A stretch of DNA of 64,000 nt from Platerodrilus igneus (taxonomy: Eukaryota; Arthropoda; Insecta; Coleoptera; Lycidae). Every line of letters begins with the position of its first letter. The first letter of the stretch is position 1. This document shows positions 1 to 10,180 of the stretch, one piece after another. The stretch is taken from the NCBI GenBank assembly GCA_036346225.1, contig JARFIW010000885.1, positions 124,001-188,000 of the forward strand, read 5' to 3'. The notes beneath the pieces were generated by a model, which worked only from the letters and a program-made list of their open reading frames with translations, did not search any database and was not told the DNA's origin. The position numbers and the translations under genes are program-made.

Positions 1-2
1 AA

Positions 3-950
3 CGTCTATTCGTATGTAATTTGTGTACTTACACCTCATTACGGAAGGCTGATTTACAAATACATTTTCTGACGCATACTAACGAGCGTCATTTCACATG
101 CAATTTGTGTAATTATACCGCATCAGAAAAAGGTAGAATACAACAACATTTGAGATCGCATACTGACGAACGTACTATCGAATGCAAGTTTTGTAATTAT
201 ACCACATCACAAAAGAGAAACTTACAAGTACATTTGCGATCGCATACTAACGAGCGTCCATATGCATGTAATTTGTGTGATTATTCGACATCGCAAAAAA
301 GTAGTATTCAAATACATTTGCGATTGCATACTAACAAACGCCTATTTGCATGCAACTTGTGTGATTACACAGCATTACAAAAAAGTAGAGTACAACTACA
401 TTTGAAATCGCATAGTAAAGAACGTCCTTTCGCATGCAATTTGTGTAATTATACCGCATCACAAAAGATTAACTTACAAGTACATTTACGATATCATACT
501 GACGAGCGTCCATTCGCATGCAATTTGTGTAATTATACCGCCTCACAAAAAATTAATTTACAAGTACATGTGCGATCGCATACTAACGAGCGTCCATTCG
601 CATGCCGTCTGTGTAATTATACTTCGTCACAAAAAAGTAAAATACGACGACATTTGCGATCACATACTAACGAACGCCCATTCGCATGTAATTTGTGTGC
701 TTATACTGCATCACAAAGGAATAACCTACAAGTACATTTGCGATCGCATACTAACGAGCGTCCATTCGCATGCAGTTTGTGTGATTATACCGCATCACAA
801 AAAGGTAGTGTACAACGACATTTGAGATCGCATACTAACAAACGTGTTATGGAATGCAATTTTTGTAATTATACCACATCACGAAAGAGTAACTTACAAG
901 TACATTTGCGATCGCATACTAACGACCGTCCATTCGCATGCAATTTGTGA
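3..950 (+). CDS. C2H2 zinc-finger array protein, 5' partial (eleven fingers)
   Basis: The frame is open from the window edge, so the start lies upstream. It encodes eleven complete C2H2 fingers of the form C-x2-C-x12-H-x3-H on a strict 28-residue (84 bp) period, joined by linkers such as TNERPFA that resemble the canonical TGEKPF linker. Tandem C2H2 proteins of this kind are usually nuclear DNA-binding regulators. Framework residues are almost identical between fingers (for example CNLCNYTASQK), while helix positions 2, 3 and 6 vary, which suggests selection on specificity or at least recent amplification. Finger 12 is cut by a TGA at 948-950, caused by a 2-bp loss in the codon after CNL. The sequence beyond is clearly finger-derived, so this may be a truncated protein or the intact front of a dying gene. 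Target and partners are unknown. Confidence 0.75.
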   Translation, partial: RLFVCNLCTYTSLRKADLQIHFLTHTNERHFTCNLCNYTASEKGRIQQHLRSHTDERTIECKFCNYTTSQKRNLQVHLRSHTNERPYACNLCDYSTSQKSSIQIHLRLHTNKRLFACNLCDYTALQKSRVQLHLKSHSKERPFACNLCNYTASQKINLQVHLRYHTDERPFACNLCNYTASQKINLQVHVRSHTNERPFACRLCNYTSSQKSKIRRHLRSHTNERPFACNLCAYTASQRNNLQVHLRSHTNERPFACSLCDYTASQKGSVQRHLRSHTNKRVMECNFCNYTTSRKSNLQVHLRSHTNDRPFACNL

Positions 951-1820
951 TTATACCGCATCAAAAAAGGTGAAATACAACGGCATTTGAGATCGCATAA
1001 TAAAGAACGTGCTATCGAATGCTATGTTTTTAATTATACCACATCACAAAAGAGAAACTTACAAGTACATTTGCGATTGGATACTGAGCGTCCATTTGCA
1101 TGCAATTTGTGTGGTTATTCCACATCACAAAAAAGTAGTATACAAATACATTTGTGATTGCATACTAACGAACGCCCATTTGTGTGCAACTTGTGTGATT
1201 ATACCGCATTACAAAAAAGTAGCGTATAACTACATTTGAAGTCGCATAGTAAACGAAGTCCTTTCACTTGCAATTTATGTAATTATACCGCATCACAAAA
1301 GATTAACTTACAAGTACATTTCCAATCGCATGCTAACAAGCGTTTATTCGCATGCAATTTGTGTGATTATACGGTCAAAAAAGTAAAATACGACGACATT
1401 TGCGGTCGCATTCTAACGAACCCCATTCGCGTGCAATTTGTGTTTATACCGCATTGCAAAAGAATTTGCGATCGCTTAGTAATGAGCGTTTATTTGCTTG
1501 CAATTTGTGTTATACCACAACAAAAAAGTAGTGAGCAACGATATTTGAAATTGTATGCTAAGAAATGTGCTATTAAATGCAATTTTTGTAATTGTACCAC
1601 ATCACAAAAGAGTAACTTACAAGTACATTTGCGATCGCATACTAATGACTGTCCATTCGCATGGAATTTGTGTGATTATACCGCATCACAAGAAAATAAA
1701 ATAGAACTTCATTTGAGGTTGCAATCTAACGAACGTATTTTCGCATGCAATTTGTTTAATTATACCACATCACAAAAAGTAGTTTGCAAGTACGCTTGTA
1801 GTATCAGATATCGAGGATGA
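951..1820 (+). pseudogene. Decayed continuation of the zinc-finger array
   Basis: The 84-bp finger period continues but in shifting frames, with several single-base indels and in-frame stops. Metal ligands are lost in places (a Cys to Trp near 1660, a His to Gln near 1725, a finger Cys pair replaced near 1020). The first five decayed fingers resemble fingers 2-6 in order, including their individual helix and linker quirks, so this looks like a duplicated block of about ten fingers rather than independent repeats. The reading frame 1236-1820 still shows four recognisable fingers. It could only be expressed as a truncated or frameshifted product. Confidence 0.7.
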
Positions 1821-2208
1821 CTTGGAAATGAACCAAAAAGTCATTGCAACATGTGAAATCTCAAATTTCTTGACAAAATATTTTCACTCTGCAAGATTGA
1901 AGGACATTAACGTCTGAAACGTTTTTTGCACCCTAAGTGAGATTATAGTATGCAAGAATTTCAAACACGTATAGAATGACTTTTTCACAATTTGACTACT
2001 GTGTATTTGTGATAACTACTCGAACTATGAGAAGGAAATGAAATTTAAGAAGAACCAGTAAGTGACTATTGATCCCATATTGGACGAAGATAATCAAGTA
2101 GAAAGTGATGCTCTTGTACTAGAATTAACCACAGCTACTATCCGTACTACTTATGTTGCCAATGGAGCTAGACCTAAAAGCAAGAAAAGACTTAGTGACA
2201 AATATTAA
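1801..2208 (+). other. Possible coding remnant downstream of the zinc-finger array
   Basis: Two short open stretches have normal protein-like composition. 1801-1917 reads VSDIEDDLEMNQKV and on to a TGA. 2062-2208 reads VTIDPILDEDNQVESDALVL and on to a basic tail ending at TAA. They lie just after the finger array and could be a C-terminal exon or exon remnant of the same gene. No domain is recognised and no splice sites join them convincingly. Confidence 0.2.
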
Positions 2209-2389
2209 TTTAGATGTTTTATATTATTACTTGTGTTTGCATTTATTTCCTTAATTCGAAACTGAAGTAAAAATTTGAAAATCCGGAAAAACCCCAAAAA
2301 CTAATTTTGGTCACCATTTTGACCCCCATTTAAATCAGTATTTAAATTTAAAAATCAGATGATTTAAATAATCGTACTACTAACCCCCT

Positions 2390-2694
2390 TACATGTGATT
2401 TTCCAATGCTCCACCCAAAGGTACTACATTGGCCAGGAAGCGAGTTTTTTTTACCTGAAAAATTTTGAATTTTTCCGAACTCTTGCTGTTTCCAGCAAGG
2501 TAGGGATCTTTAATGTGCGTAATAACACACACACGGAACCTCCACTTTACCTCTCATCCGAACGAGGGCGTATTTTTGTGAAAAATGCTCGCCTAATATT
2601 TTCCAAGCCGACCGTGTCGGGATTCGAACCCGGGTCTGTGCGCGTAGTAGTCACACGCATACCAACTACGTCACCGAACCGCCTGGACAGAATA
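2390..2694 (-). mobile_element. tRNA-derived SINE, copy 1
   Basis: On the minus strand the element starts with a tRNA-like head carrying a good box A (TGACGTAGTTGG) and a perfect box B (GGTTCGAATCC). A body follows that contains a CACGTTAAAGATCC-like core and the stretch TACGCCCTCGTTCGGATGAG, and the tail ends GGAGCATTGGAAAATCAC. The same structure recurs at six other places in this window. SINEs of this kind are transcribed by RNA polymerase III and mobilised by a LINE. The short ORFs across it are meaningless. Confidence 0.8.
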
Positions 2695-3060
2695 ACCGCG
2701 ATCCCATGGTAATCGGTCGGGATGGCCGGTGTAATACTGATTCCATCCTGTGTATTACGCACTCTTGTGAAGTATATTCAGCGACAACCAAGCTCCGCCG
2801 CAAATACCACCCAATTGTCTTATTGCGAAGAACGACGGGGGACTCCGGGCTGACGCAGGATTCTCACTACTGCTGGCATCATCTTTTCTGGCAGCGTGGC
2901 GCTTATCGGTTCGAACCGATTCGTCGTAAGCAGGTCGGAGGCGGTAGGCATTTTGAGTTGCTTCGGTATTGTGAAGACAGGGGTCCTTCGCGTCGGCCTT
3001 CGGTGCCATTCTGGCGTCTTTAATGTCTATAGTTTAAGCAAAAGAACGCGACAGGTGAAA
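2695..3060. other. GC-richer block of unknown nature
   Basis: This stretch is visibly richer in G and C than its surroundings. It carries an 84-codon open frame on the minus strand (2755-3009) starting MAPKADAKDPCLHNTEATQ and a 105-codon frame on the plus strand. Neither matches a family I recognise. It abuts the 5' end of SINE copy 1 and could be a repeat fragment. Confidence 0.2.
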
Positions 3061-3169
3061 GCGATTTTTCGGATTAAATTGTGTGTCTGAGGTAAATTTC
3101 TGGGAGCTTTAAGTCAGTTAGATTAAAACTTGCAAAAGTATTATTTTAAATTAAGTATTTTGCGTGAAG

Positions 3170-4386
3170 AGTGGCCGAGAGGCATTTTGGATTGTATAAA
3201 TACTCTAAGAAAATTAATAGGGCTCTCTTTGTATTTTCATCGCTTTGGACGACGTATAATAATCAACCGAGGTTATAGTAGAGGCTTGTGAATATTGAAA
3301 AATTGTGTAATTCAGTAAAAATAGTATTAGCACTTATAACATGGTAAGTTGAGGCCTTGTAGTTATTAACGTGTGTAGTGTCGAGTGAATTAAATTAACC
3401 GAGGTCAAACTAATACCATAACAAGCTAATAAAGCAGTAAACAAATATATAATATACGTGAATTTGGATGCTGGGATGGAATGGTAATTAGTAGCACGGA
3501 GCTCGGAGTATACTGAGGTTATTATCTATAAATATCTGGTGGATCAGAGCGCATAGTCACGAAGCCAAGGCGTTCTGGAAGATAGAGCATCATTCAAGGA
3601 GGTGGAACGCTTGAAGTATTTTCCAGGTAACTCATTTGAATTTGCTGTTATTTGATAAACTGTTGGAATAATTTGTGATATGTGAGTGAACTTTGGGGGT
3701 CATTTATGGTTATTTAACGTATCGGAAAAGATACGTGTACTTGACAATTATTAGGGTATTTGAAATATTGAAAAAAAAGGTGTATGTAAAGCTTACTAAA
3801 TTTCATTACGAATTTAAATTGGATGTTAAGGGTACATGGGTTTATTTGTTTTGTAATAATTTTATGCAAGGTAAAAGGCATACATTAATAAACTGGGTTA
3901 TTATGAGCTCACCATACTCCAGTGTGCAATAAATATAGGGTATTATTTGGGGCCCATTTACTTCTGTTGTATTAAATGTGCTTGCAATTAAAATTTTAAA
4001 ACACGGACTTTACAAAAATATCACTTATTGAGTGGTAATTAGTGTACCAAACTGTAAATATCTGTGAATAATTGTTTGTAAATAGCGGTAAATAAAGATT
4101 GTATGATTGTTGTATTATTTGGTGATTTTATTGAATGATGTGTGAGTGGGAAGGAAGAATGATTGTAAATTTAGGTATCCGAGAAGAGGCATATCTGAGC
4201 TAGCCAAGGAAGCTGCTGAAGATTGTTGCAGCAGAATAAACGGGTAAGAATATTTTTATAAATTTTTTTATTGTTTTTTTGAAAATCAGTGTTGACACGG
4301 TGATGTCAAACTCATAAGTCCGATCACAGCAATCTTATGACAGCCGAATGGTAAAACTTGAATGATTTTTAGGGAGATCCAGAGAT

Positions 4387-4388
<2 letters not shown>
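3170..4388 (+). repeat. LTR-like module (related to modules at 46-64 kb)
   Basis: No protein is recognised. The block shares ordered landmarks with the LTR-like modules in the right third of the window: a CCAGGTAAC donor-like motif at 3623-3631 after a GGTGGAACGCTTGAAG stretch, and GAGCTCACC at 3905 followed by GGGGCCCATTTACTTC near 3949. This suggests a diverged member of that family in plus orientation. Boundaries are uncertain, and the 79-codon frame at 3693-3932 is probably chance. Confidence 0.35.

Positions 4389-4430
<42 letters not shown>
4389..4430. repeat. (AT)n microsatellite
   Basis: Uninterrupted alternating A and T for about 42 bp. Confidence 0.95.
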
Positions 4431-4432
<2 letters not shown>

Positions 4433-4471
4433 ATTTCATAACTGGTTTATCTTGTAAATATGTTTTATTTT

Positions 4472-4552
4472 GTAAATAATAGTTAGTAAAAATATCCAAA
4501 ACTCACACATTGCGCCTAAGAATTTAGGCGCCGCCCAAGTGGCGTCCAACGC
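4472..4552 (+). mobile_element. Truncated 5' LTR end and primer-binding-site-like motif
   Basis: The stretch AAATAATAGTTAGTAA through TTTAGGCGCCGCCCA is repeated at the ends of the downstream 3' LTRs (near 8900-8955 and 13688-13742), so it is read as the 3' end of the 5' LTR, ending in CA at 4537. Two bases later TGGCGTCCAACG (4540-4551) resembles the first half of a tRNA-Lys primer-binding site. A gag remnant follows, as expected for an LTR retrotransposon. Confidence 0.5.
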
Positions 4553-4554
4553 GA

Positions 4555-5070
4555 TTGGACCGTCTTAACCCAAGATATTGCAAGCACGAGCATGCCCGAG
4601 GCAAGAAGTCAATCAACCTCCAACATCCAGCCGGACCTCAATCAGCTACCACCAGCCTAGGGACAGACAATGGTGCTCGACAACAACAACAAACCATCAA
4701 CAAAACGGTAACAATTAATATGCTATTGGAAAACCATGTTACCATTCTGAGAAATCCAACAGAATTCCTCTAACAAATGGAAGCAATGGGGGCAGATTTA
4801 CCATCGACAATCGTCCAACTGCAAGGACATGCAGTCAAATGGTGGGCAACATTCCAGTCTTTTTAGTCAATCTACAGCGACCTTAGGAAGTTCTTCGTAG
4901 ACAAATACAACAGTCCAGCCATTACAACAAAAATAACCGCAGACTGTTATGGACATAAACAGACGGCGTCTCGACCAATAGATGCGTTTCTCATCAGTAA
5001 AGTACGGCAAACCTGCCGCTTAAAGGTAGATATCAACCACGACATAGAAGTGTTCACAGAATCTAATTGA
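4555..5070 (+). pseudogene. Gypsy-type gag remnant
   Basis: The frame contains a gag capsid-like segment around 4837-5067. It has the motif KWWATFQSF, then a FFVDKYNSP stretch, a conserved Gln, and a long helix-rich tail, typical of Ty3/gypsy structural protein. In-frame stops at 4771-4773, 4864-4866 and 5068-5070 show that it is dead. An ATG-started segment in another frame (MPEARSQSTSNIQPDLNQ at 4589) is probably the original N-terminus before a frameshift. The region 5071-5329 continues with proline- and glutamine-rich frames but no zinc knuckle I can point to. The gag lies between the LTR remnant and the protease remnant in the usual order. Confidence 0.6.
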
Positions 5071-5329
5071 GGCATCCAATTCAATGTCACGTTCCGACAA
5101 CTCTTTGGGAAATGGTCACCTGCCTCGCCAGGATAGATAAAAACATAAAAGAGGCAGCAAAGAGACGACCGGTCCCACGCCAGCAGCCAGACCTTCACCC
5201 TCAACGGAGCAACTACCAAGGTACCGCTTTTGCCCACAAACTAGAGCGTCGGGAAACAATGCACCGGCCGAGCAACGCCAGAACACCGCCCGGCCATGTA
5301 AAAGGAACTGGCGCAACTAAATACAACTC

Positions 5330-5905
5330 TTCAACGCGCTACTAGACACAGGAGCATCGTCACGTATGATCAGGAAAGAACAAATATCCACAGTCTCACG
5401 GGTAGAACACTACCACACAATCGCCCATTTAGGTGTAGCAGAAACAGAAATGACTATTAAAAGAAATTTCCGCATGCCAATCACCCTCGGACACGAGATG
5501 GACCATGAAACCTTTTTGTAGTAACCAACCTGTAGAGAATGTCAACCTGGGGCAACCTTGGCTCCGACACCAGAAAGTAATAATAGATTACGAACGAAGC
5601 TTCATACGCTTCTGAGCACACAACGGCAAAATGTTCCACTGGAACCAAGGGGTAACGCCCGTCACCACCAACAAACCTCCGACGCCAACTGCAACTTACC
5701 AGTTTGCAGCCAAATCCTTGCCCGAGTTCAGCCCCCTTCGGGAAGAATTCCAACCAATGATCAATCAGCCAACACAACCAACTATCTGCCAGCACCAGCA
5801 AAAATCGCCTATTACCACTGGACACCAATGCATGCAGAACACAAACCATTTACGCAGCTCTCGTCGATCTGCCCAAACGTGTGCGAGCTGCACAACAAGA
5901 AAGTA
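5330..5905 (+). pseudogene. Gypsy-type aspartic protease and downstream pol remnant (copy A)
   Basis: Translation from 5330 gives a retroviral-type aspartic protease start with the active-site motif LLDTGASSRMIRK, followed by a flap-like region ending near GHEMDHETF. A stop and frameshift follow at about 5520. A second conserved piece, GQPWLRHQKVIIDYE, is the usual C-terminal protease motif of gypsy elements. Downstream frames to 5905 (LPEFSPLREEFQPM, then a YYHWTPMH stretch) are conserved in the second copy at 11640-11945, which supports past coding, but there is no intact reverse transcriptase. A SINE interrupts the frame after 5910. Confidence 0.65.
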
Positions 5906-5910
5906 ATGCC

Positions 5911-6862
5911 CCTACATTTGATTTTCCAATGCTCCACCCGAAGCTACTACATTGGCTAGGAAGCGAGTTTTTTTAACCTGAAAATTGTTACGTGCCAAAA
6001 ATTTGGCACTAGACATTTTTTAATATAGTTTTAATATGCGGGAATTTCGCGTCACAAATTTAAATGACTTGGTGCGCGTATTTCCGTTACTTGAGAAGTG
6101 GTTGCACGAATTTCGCGCCGACGCGTGTGGCGGAGAGAAAAAAGTGGGGAGTTTCCGCAAGAAGCTTGGGAGCTTGCTTTGGAACGTGAACAAGAGTGGT
6201 TGATCAGGTATCGTATCTTATCTTTTATTATGTAGATTCCCTTGCCTTTTTTGATTATCGTTCTTCAACCCGTTCCTTATCGTACCTCTACATAAGAAGA
6301 CGAGATTAATTTGGATACAACCTGCCTCAAGAACGCACGACCCGAGAACTATCATGAAATAAACCTGAAGGAAGCCCGCAGCCGCCATTATGGAATAATC
6401 CTGAAGGGAGCTACGAGCCGCCATCGGGAAGTAATTCTGTGAGACGCTTTACTTATTCACGTAAGTTCCCGTGTGGGTTTTTATAATATATTTTAGAAAT
6501 TTGAAATTTACGTGTAATAATTTGCATATTGTGTGACGTCATTGACAGATGGGCGCGCTAATTTCCACATTATGGATTATGGTTACCAACTGTCTTTTAT
6601 GTCTCTTGTGCGGCGACGACGGGACATGTAAGAAAATTTTGAATTTTGCCAAACCCTTGCTGTTGCAAGCAAGGTATGGATCTTTAACGTGCGTGACAAC
6701 ACTCACACACGGGACTTACATTTTACCTCTCATCCGAACGAGGGCGTATTTTTATGAAAAAATGCTCGCCAAACATTTTTCAAGCGGACCGTGTCGGGAT
6801 TTGTACCCGCGACCTTGGTCATAGTAGTCACACGCATACCAACTACACCACGGACCCACTGA
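5911..6862 (-). mobile_element. tRNA-derived SINE, copy 2, interrupted by an LTR-like insert
   Basis: SINE sequence occupies 5911-5985 and 6634-6862, and the interruption is a separate repeat. A 12-bp target-site duplication GAAAGTAATGCC flanks it exactly (5899-5910 and 6863-6874). Box B has mutated (GGTACAAATCC). The same insertion, with the same duplication, is present in copy B at 11958-12254, so it predates the segmental duplication. Confidence 0.8.
5986..6633 (+). mobile_element. Solo-LTR-like repeat inside the SINE
   Basis: The insert begins TGTTACGTGCC and splits the SINE at a point where copy B is continuous. It is homologous along most of its length to 40677-41256 on the opposite strand, including a GGAATTTCGCG-type stretch, a CGCGCCGACGCG-type stretch and GCTACCAACTG near the end. 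The last bases are degraded (ATGTAA rather than a clean CA). A short direct repeat GAAAAT at both junctions is a possible target duplication. Confidence 0.55.
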
Positions 6863-6874
6863 GAAAGTAATGCC

Positions 6875-7246
6875 ATGGGACGGATCTCCCAAAGGGTGCC
6901 CTTTCGTCCATATCTATCCCGTCCGGGAGAACTCCACCTCCCAGCAGTAAGCAACCACGAGAAAATCCAACGCTACTGCACCAAACAAATACAAGAACGC
7001 GAACGCTTTTACAAGCCCAAATTTGCCGACAACGAGGACCCCGCTCTATTCTCATGCGGTAATATGGTTACGATTCCAAAATACCCGTTATTCGCAAGTC
7101 GGTGTGAATCAAAATGGACCAGACCTCATTCAATTCAAAGAAGAGCCAGACCTAACATGGAAGATATTAAGATCCATGGTAAAGACGTACGCCCAGCCAC
7201 TAAAGCTCCACCACCACGCATCAACCTAGCTGCACAACATTCTTAA
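6875..7246 (+). pseudogene. Gypsy-type integrase C-terminal remnant (copy A)
   Basis: A 123-codon frame is conserved in copy B (12267-12641). It contains QERERFYKPKFADNEDP followed by GNMVTIPKYPL, which fits the GD-x-V-x4-HPLS region found after the catalytic core in gypsy integrases. It ends at a TAA immediately before a polypurine tract, as expected for the 3' end of pol. The catalytic core is absent, so this is a remnant. The assignment rests on short motifs. Confidence 0.45.
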
Positions 7247-7247
7247 A

Positions 7248-8960
7248 CGGGGGGGATGTTACTAAATCAAAGTACACGTGCTGGAAATAGGATAAATTCC
7301 GAAGAACATCGGAAAGATCCGGTATAAAGCCAACTACACTAAACCAAGCATTCTCATTGGTTAGCAACCTAAAGACTTTTTCTTTATACCAAACATAAGG
7401 AGGAAAGACTAGAAAAGAAAATGCGTGGTTAACAATATCGACCCAAGGAACTACAGACCCATATCACTGTTAAACACTATGGGGAAGACTTTCGAAAGAC
7501 TGCTGTTGCACCACTTAAAAACCCATCCATTCCAAAGACAAGATCAATATGGAGAAGGACATTTGACAAACTATCAATCATGAAAGTCGTAAACATCATC
7601 GCCGAAAACTTCAACTAGCCCAGAGTACCCATCAACATAAAGAATGTGCTCGATAAGGTGTGGCAACCAGAACTGTTATACAAACTTGCTGTACACCACC
7701 AAGAGCCAATTTGCTATTTTCAACTCGTGGACAATTACCTGAAAGACAGAAGACTACAAGTAGGGGTAGAAGAAGCTTTATCCGAACCAGTCAGAATGAC
7801 AACTTGTGTACCCACAAGAAGACTGTCTGTCAACAGTCTTCTTCAACGCCTATATACCCTATGCAAATGATGCGCTCTTTTTGGCCAATGATAGCCATTC
7901 AGAATTCGCCACAAAGAAGCTAAAAGACAAGTAAACGATCTACCTAAATGGTTTGACAAATGAGGCCATCCTTTTTTCCAGGTACCGTACACAGTTCCAC
8001 AACACATCTAGATTGAGAGATCGCAACCTCCAATGGAAACCCTGCATCAAATATCTAGGAGTCCACATCGACCTGCAGCTTAATTTTAAGAAGCATGTGA
8101 GAGAAATCCTCTTAAAGGCAAGAATGCCCAAAGGACTCCTACATTAGCGCCCAACAGCAAGCTCCCGATATAAATCAAACCTGCATAAGGCCCATTATAA
8201 GTTGCCTCAGCAGTCTGGACCACATACATAAACAACACCAACAGACACCGCACTTCAAAATACGACTTTTTGTCTAATTGAAGGAGCGCCATGGTTCCTC
8301 CGGTACGAAACCATCAGGCAAGACTTAAAGATGAGCACACTTCACAACTACTGCAAGATGCTAGCCGGCAGCATTTTACCAAAAATTGGATTAATCAGAT
8401 TTACCTTCCATTAGAAAAATTACACCGCTCGGCGGAAGAAGAAAATACCACAAAGGATCCTAGATGACTAAATCTGGAACACAGAGAATACATCGCTAAG
8501 GTGGACTTCGCAAAGACACACCGAAAAACTTAAATTTAACTGAAGTGCTGGACCCAAATGGAATCGCAAAATATTACATAGAAACAAATTTCATAATAAG
8601 TAGTAAATACTCTAGGGTTTAGGCAGCTATAGAAAAATTGGCGCTGAGCACGTCAGGATCAACAGCAGTGCTGTCCTATAGCCTGTCATCTTCTACAAGA
8701 CTTGCGGCGGTGCCTTATAACCCGCTAACGCCGACGCCTACCGCATTTTTAACACCTACATTCACACTTTAGCCAGCAGTGCTGACGCCGATGCCTCCAT
8801 GAATGATGCGCTGCACCACGACGCCGACGCCTCCTACACTTGACGTCTATAATAAGCCACGACGTTTTCCGAAAACCAGTCGCTCCATGAAGTTTGAAGT
8901 AAATAATAGTTAGTAAGAAACATCCAGAACTCACACTATGCCTAAGAATTTAGGTGCCAT
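7248..8960 (+). mobile_element. Polypurine tract and 3' LTR of the gypsy-type element (copy A), with LINE insertion
   Basis: A run of G (7248-7256) ending in A is followed by TGTTACTAAATC, the usual polypurine-tract and LTR-start arrangement. Copy B shows the same at 12642-12651. The LTR end (AAATAATAGTTAGTAAG to TTTAGGTGCC) matches the remnant upstream of the gag. A Jockey-like LINE lies between, so the LTR is much longer than it was originally. Confidence 0.55.
7440..8590 (+). pseudogene. Jockey-like LINE reverse transcriptase remnant (copy A)
   Basis: Frames in series read NYRPISLLNTMGKTFERLL, then a D-x-VW element with LLYKLAVHH and a YLKDRRLQVG stretch. A catalytic box in degenerate form follows (YANDALFLAND, where YADD is expected), then CIKYLGVHIDLQLNFKKHV. 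This is the order of fingers, palm and thumb motifs in Jockey/CR1-type reverse transcriptases. Several frameshifts and stops and the D-to-N change in the catalytic box show it is inactive. The endonuclease and first ORF are missing (5' truncation). A related but deleted copy lies at 12834-13260. Confidence 0.7.
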
Positions 8961-9756
8961 AATCACCGACTCCAAACCGTAACAACTCATTGGCTTTGAA
9001 CATAAAGTGTAGTACTTTCAGAACTTTCTTCGAACTAGGGCTGTTAGGCTTTATTGTGTAAGCTCCCAAGTATAGGGTTATTAATTTAGAGTTAGGGACT
9101 TTTTAGTATTCAGCGTGGAAAAATACCCGCTAAATTCTGTAATTTTCGTTAACACCGTGAAAATTCTGGATTATTAGCATTCACACGGGTCTTGACGTCA
9201 TTCACATATCTTTGCCATCGTGAGCGCTGACCTAATACTTTGTACGTGAGAAGAAGTTCATTTTCCTATGAACTCAAGTGGAAGTGCGTCAATCTCGGTT
9301 GGAGGGGTGCGAAACGCCGGCTAGCTCGGAAATTACTGAACACATTTTCGTGGGGAACAAATACCGTACCGCCTGCCGGGTAGTGCCGTCGTGAATGTCT
9401 ATTTCTGTTTTCATCCCTCTATCCTATCCTTATCGAATCGTCTATCAAGGCACCACCAGCAGTAGCAGCGATCCACGTCGGAGCAACAGCCAAAAACCGC
9501 CCGTGAGGAGGACGGCAACGCCCAATTAAATGGTAAGTGTATTATAGCATTATTTACTTATCCGGGGGGATTATTGGGAGGGTTGATCTTAATAGGGTAT
9601 TTATATGAAGATAGTAAGAAAACAAAGACCTGTATCTTTATTTTATTTTAGGGGTAGGGAGAGAGTGAGAGAGCGGGTAGGGAGAGGTGAGCGAGAAGGT
9701 GAGAGAGTGAGACAGTCACTAATGGAAGATGGCTGGCAGAGTGATCAGTAACGACA
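8961..9756. other. Non-coding stretch shared by both duplication copies
   Basis: Matches 13743-14820 apart from a SINE present only there. It contains no convincing ORF. The last 120 bp are purine-rich (GAGAGAGTGAGAGAG-like). In the intact gene copy this is the LRR 3' flank. Confidence 0.6.
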
Positions 9757-10180
9757 TCATTTGTTATCATTTAGAGATAAGGTTGATAAAAGTCCAAGCC
9801 CCTCGAATGCGCGACGCTCTATACGCGCAATTTTGTTTCGTCCTAATTCCAGAGTGCGCAGACTAACAAGCGGCGCAAACTGTCCACTCACTAAAACGTT
9901 CAACTCTGTGTTTTGAATTGAAAGTTGTATTAAACTCACAAGACCAGTGAAACATTTTGCCGAAAACCTTGTGAAGGAGTTGTATTCAATATCTAACGAA
10001 ATTAAGTCTGACAAATCTACAAGAGCGCCATCTTGTATGTCTACAATTCGGTTAAACAAGTGCTTAAGTAAAGAAAAGCCTCTAAACGTCCCTCTTTCTA
10101 CAACTGTTAGATTATTTAAACCAAGATTAAGTGAGTTTAACGTTGAGCCTATTCACGAACCTGGATTAATTAGAGAGTAA
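9757..10180 (-). pseudogene. Truncated LRR gene fragment (copy A)
   Basis: A 100-codon minus frame (VDIQDGALVDLSDLISLDIE and onward) is nearly the same as the corresponding part of the LRR gene at 14878-17136. Three to four LRR units of about 24 residues are recognisable. Upstream in the same frame there is a TGA where the intact gene encodes SFTGL, and three residues (IDN) are missing. Homology ends near 10180, so the N-terminal two thirds were never copied or were lost. It cannot encode a functional secreted LRR protein. Confidence 0.85.

Larger units (their letters stand above)
5330..10180. repeat. Segmental duplication, copy A
   Basis: The order protease - pol remnant - SINE - integrase tail - polypurine tract - LTR with LINE - shared non-coding stretch - LRR 3' end is repeated at 11290-15735 in the same orientation, at clearly less than full identity and with indels. 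Copy A alone carries an LTR-like insertion (5986-6633). It retains about 640 bp of LINE lost from copy B, and its LRR part is broken. Confidence 0.85.
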
